Source: Hyphomicrobium sp. (GTDB taxonomy: Bacteria; Pseudomonadota; Alphaproteobacteria; Rhizobiales; Hyphomicrobiaceae). Taken from it: a DNA stretch of 42,653 nt. This document shows, in pieces, positions 41,528 through 42,653 of the stretch. The notes beneath the pieces are model-generated. The model made no database searches, had not been told where the DNA came from, and saw nothing but the letters and a program-made list of their open reading frames with translations. The position numbers and the translations under genes are program-made. Location: NCBI GenBank assembly GCA_022841965.1, contig JALHQM010000005.1:29184-71836 (forward strand). The letters run 5' to 3'. Positions within the stretch are counted from its first letter, which is position 1, and each line of letters opens with the position of its first letter.

Positions 41528-41536
41528 CGCCTTAAC
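41521..41536. promoter_or_regulatory. CtrA-type box TTAA-N7-TTAAC upstream of the nlpD-like gene
   Basis: TTAACGGCGCCTTAAC fits TTAA-N7-TTAAC exactly, the recognition sequence of the cell-cycle regulator CtrA in Alphaproteobacteria. It lies 41-56 bp upstream of the NlpD-like ATG, close enough to act at the promoter. Two further TTAA units lie just beside it. Confidence 0.55.
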
Positions 41537-41669
41537 GGCCAACACGGGTCATCACTGTTGAAGATGCCCACCCGGGGAGCCAGGAAAGCTGAGCCCGATC
41601 CGACGCTGTGAAAGCCTCGCGCGCTGTGCCCTCATGGGACGGCGCCGACCTTCGCGGGATCGGGTTCAT
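41532..41669 (-). CDS. Possible 45-residue small ORF between surE and the nlpD-like gene
   Basis: An ATG at 41669 preceded by GAGGAG (three bases spacing) opens a 45-codon frame, starting MNPIPRRSAPSHEGTAREAF and ending at a TAA at 41532-41534. It is too short to recognise and has only modest third-position G+C bias. In many bacteria pcm lies between surE and nlpD; this product shows no resemblance to Pcm. An alternative reading of the same DNA is an RNA structure: GAGCCCGATCC (41591-41601) can pair with GGATCGGGTTC (41657-41667) over 11 bp, which includes the start codon. Confidence 0.2.
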   Translation of the reverse strand: MNPIPRRSAPSHEGTAREAFTASDRAQLSWLPGWASSTVMTRVGR

Positions 41670-41745
41670 GATCTCCTCATAGGGAGCGATTGTGCGGGGA
41701 GAACGGAGAAATTGCGCCGAACTGACGACAATTTAGAATCGGCTT

Positions 41746-42543
41746 TCAACCGGCGTCCTTGAGCGGTTTTGCGTTGCCGATGGGATCGGCAAAGTGGGCG
41801 GCGAATTCTTCGCGTAAGCCGTGGTGGGTCAAGTCCATCGATAGGGGCGTGATCGAGATGGCGCCGTCGGCGATGGCGCGCAGGTCGGTGCCTTCCGGCG
41901 GATCGGTTTTGCGGCGATCGAAAGCGAACCAGAAATATGCATCGCCCCACGGGTCCTGGCGGGCTTCGATATCAAGCCCCTGATCGCGGCGGCCCTGGCG
42001 CGTGAGGCGGATTTCGCTGACGGCGTCGGGGGCGAGATCGGGGTAGTTGACGTTCATCAGCACGCCTTGCGGCCAGTCGCGCGCCATCAGGCGTTCGATG
42101 ATTTCGGGGCCGTAGGTGAGAGGCGTCTTCCAGTGCTGAAGGCCTTGTTTGTCGAAGCCGAGTGTGAGGCTCATGGCGATCGATCGAATGCCGATGAGGG
42201 TGCCTTCCATCGCGCCCGCAATGGTGCCGGAGTAGGCGACGTCTTCGGCGAGGTTGGCGCCGTGGTTGACGCCGGAGAGGATGAGGTCGGGGGCCTTATC
42301 TTTCAGGACGTGGCGCACGCCCATGATGACACAATCGGCTGGCGTGCCGCGGACGGCGAAGGCGCGTTCACCGACCTCACGGTAGCGCAGCGGGACTTGT
42401 AGGGTGAGCGCGTGAGAGGCACCCGACTGGTTCATCTCAGGCGCGACGATCCAGATGTCGTCCGATAGTTCGCGCGCGATGGCGTGCAGCACGGAGAGAC
42501 CGTGTGCGCCGGCGCCGTCGTCGTTGGTGATCAGGATGCGCAT
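41746..42543 (-). CDS. surE: 5'/3'-nucleotidase SurE
   Basis: A 265-residue SurE, a metal-dependent phosphatase that dephosphorylates nucleoside 5'- and 3'-monophosphates and short polyphosphate under stress. Hallmarks are visible: the N-terminal MRILITNDDGAGAHG with the metal ligands Asp8 and Asp9, the Ser in NQSGASHALTL, the Asn in SGVNHGANLAEDVAYSGT, and the LMNVNYPD segment. The nlpD-like gene lies downstream on the same strand, but a 265-bp gap with its own candidate operator suggests separate control. Confidence 0.96.
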   Translation of the reverse strand: MRILITNDDGAGAHGLSVLHAIARELSDDIWIVAPEMNQSGASHALTLQVPLRYREVGERAFAVRGTPADCVIMGVRHVLKDKAPDLILSGVNHGANLAEDVAYSGTIAGAMEGTLIGIRSIAMSLTLGFDKQGLQHWKTPLTYGPEIIERLMARDWPQGVLMNVNYPDLAPDAVSEIRLTRQGRRDQGLDIEARQDPWGDAYFWFAFDRRKTDPPEGTDLRAIADGAISITPLSMDLTHHGLREEFAAHFADPIGNAKPLKDAG

Positions 42544-42588
42544 TGCGTTCCGTTCGGTACTGGGGAGGTCGTGGGTTCGGTAGGTCTT

Positions 42589-42620
42589 GGGGTCAGACCC
42601 CTAAGAAGGGGTCTGACCCC
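42589..42620. repeat. Palindromic repeat pair GGGGTCAGACCCC / GGGGTCTGACCCC
   Basis: Two 13-bp units, GGGGTCAGACCCC (42589-42601) and its exact reverse complement GGGGTCTGACCCC (42608-42620), flank a six-base TAAGAA spacer. Each unit is itself palindromic around one central base. The whole forms a 13-bp perfect hairpin without a T run. It looks like a dispersed extragenic palindromic repeat of the kind moved by REP-associated transposases rather than a terminator. Confidence 0.6.
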
Positions 42621-42630
42621 GAACCACTGC

Positions 42631-42653
42631 TCAGGCTTTCGTGATGCGGTCGA
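42631..42653 (-). CDS. Possible 3' end of the gene upstream of surE
   Basis: Read leftward from the window edge, a frame ends DRITKA followed by TGA (42631-42633). Only a few codons are visible, so this may be chance. serS often precedes surE in Alphaproteobacteria, which would fit a gene in this position. Confidence 0.2.

Noticed and set aside
41550..41710. Possible SRP RNA, RNase P RNA or tmRNA in the surE/nlpD gap
   Set aside because: None of the conserved core sequences of these RNAs is present; only a generic stem can be drawn.

Overview
The window looks like chromosomal DNA of an alphaproteobacterium of the order Hyphomicrobiales, probably Hyphomicrobium-like. This rests on high G+C (roughly 60-65% by eye), an NdvA-type glucan exporter, a DUF2842 protein, the short ArgC type, and the syntenic block surE / NlpD-like / AAA ATPase / yajC-secD-secF / Mth938-like / SQS-PSY-like. 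I see no rRNA, tRNA, CRISPR array, phage or intact insertion sequence. The genus is inference.

Layout. 1-1299: 3' part of an NdvA-like exporter. 1408-7824: an accessory-looking stretch with a Tat-exported DJ-1/PfpI protein, a TonB-dependent receptor with its DUF2946 partner, and a LysR regulator divergent from a GST and a PNPOx-family protein. 7834-13290: ribA, an exported GH3 glycosidase, an ECHDC3-like crotonase coupled to a CoA-binding protein, and an exported helical protein. 13291-17514: housekeeping genes (rplM-rpsI with terminator, a TerC-family protein, argC, ctaA, a DUF2842 protein).

17521-26592 is a compact exopolysaccharide locus: polysaccharide deacetylase, Wzc/ExoP-like co-polymerase lacking a Walker A lysine, Wza-like export lipoprotein, one GT4 glycosyltransferase, a polyisoprenyl-phosphate hexose-1-phosphate transferase, a Wzy/WaaL-like polymerase or ligase and a small membrane protein. 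No flippase gene is visible. 26596-27583 is an iron-storage pair (bfr, bfd) with a candidate Irr box before bfr. 27879-32471 holds an esterase-like hydrolase, an exported Ala/Lys/Glu-rich helical protein, a DevA/DevB-type ABC ATPase and adaptor without a permease, and two small genes, the first cold-shock-domain-like.

32672-42653: a large exported SGNH hydrolase, then the protein-export operon yajC-secD-secF running into homologues of the mitochondrial complex I assembly factors NDUFAF3 (Mth938/DUF498) and NDUFAF6 (SQS/PSY-like), then a DUF815-type ATPase, an NlpD-like lipoprotein with a degenerate LytM domain, and surE. Two full CtrA-type boxes (TTAA-N7-TTAAC) lie in intergenic DNA, one before the polysaccharide deacetylase and one before the nlpD-like gene. 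They suggest that envelope polysaccharide and cell-wall-hydrolysis control may be tied to the cell cycle. The most interesting leads are the sec-linked complex I assembly-factor pair, the CtrA-type boxes, the Irr box and the permease-less DevAB pair.
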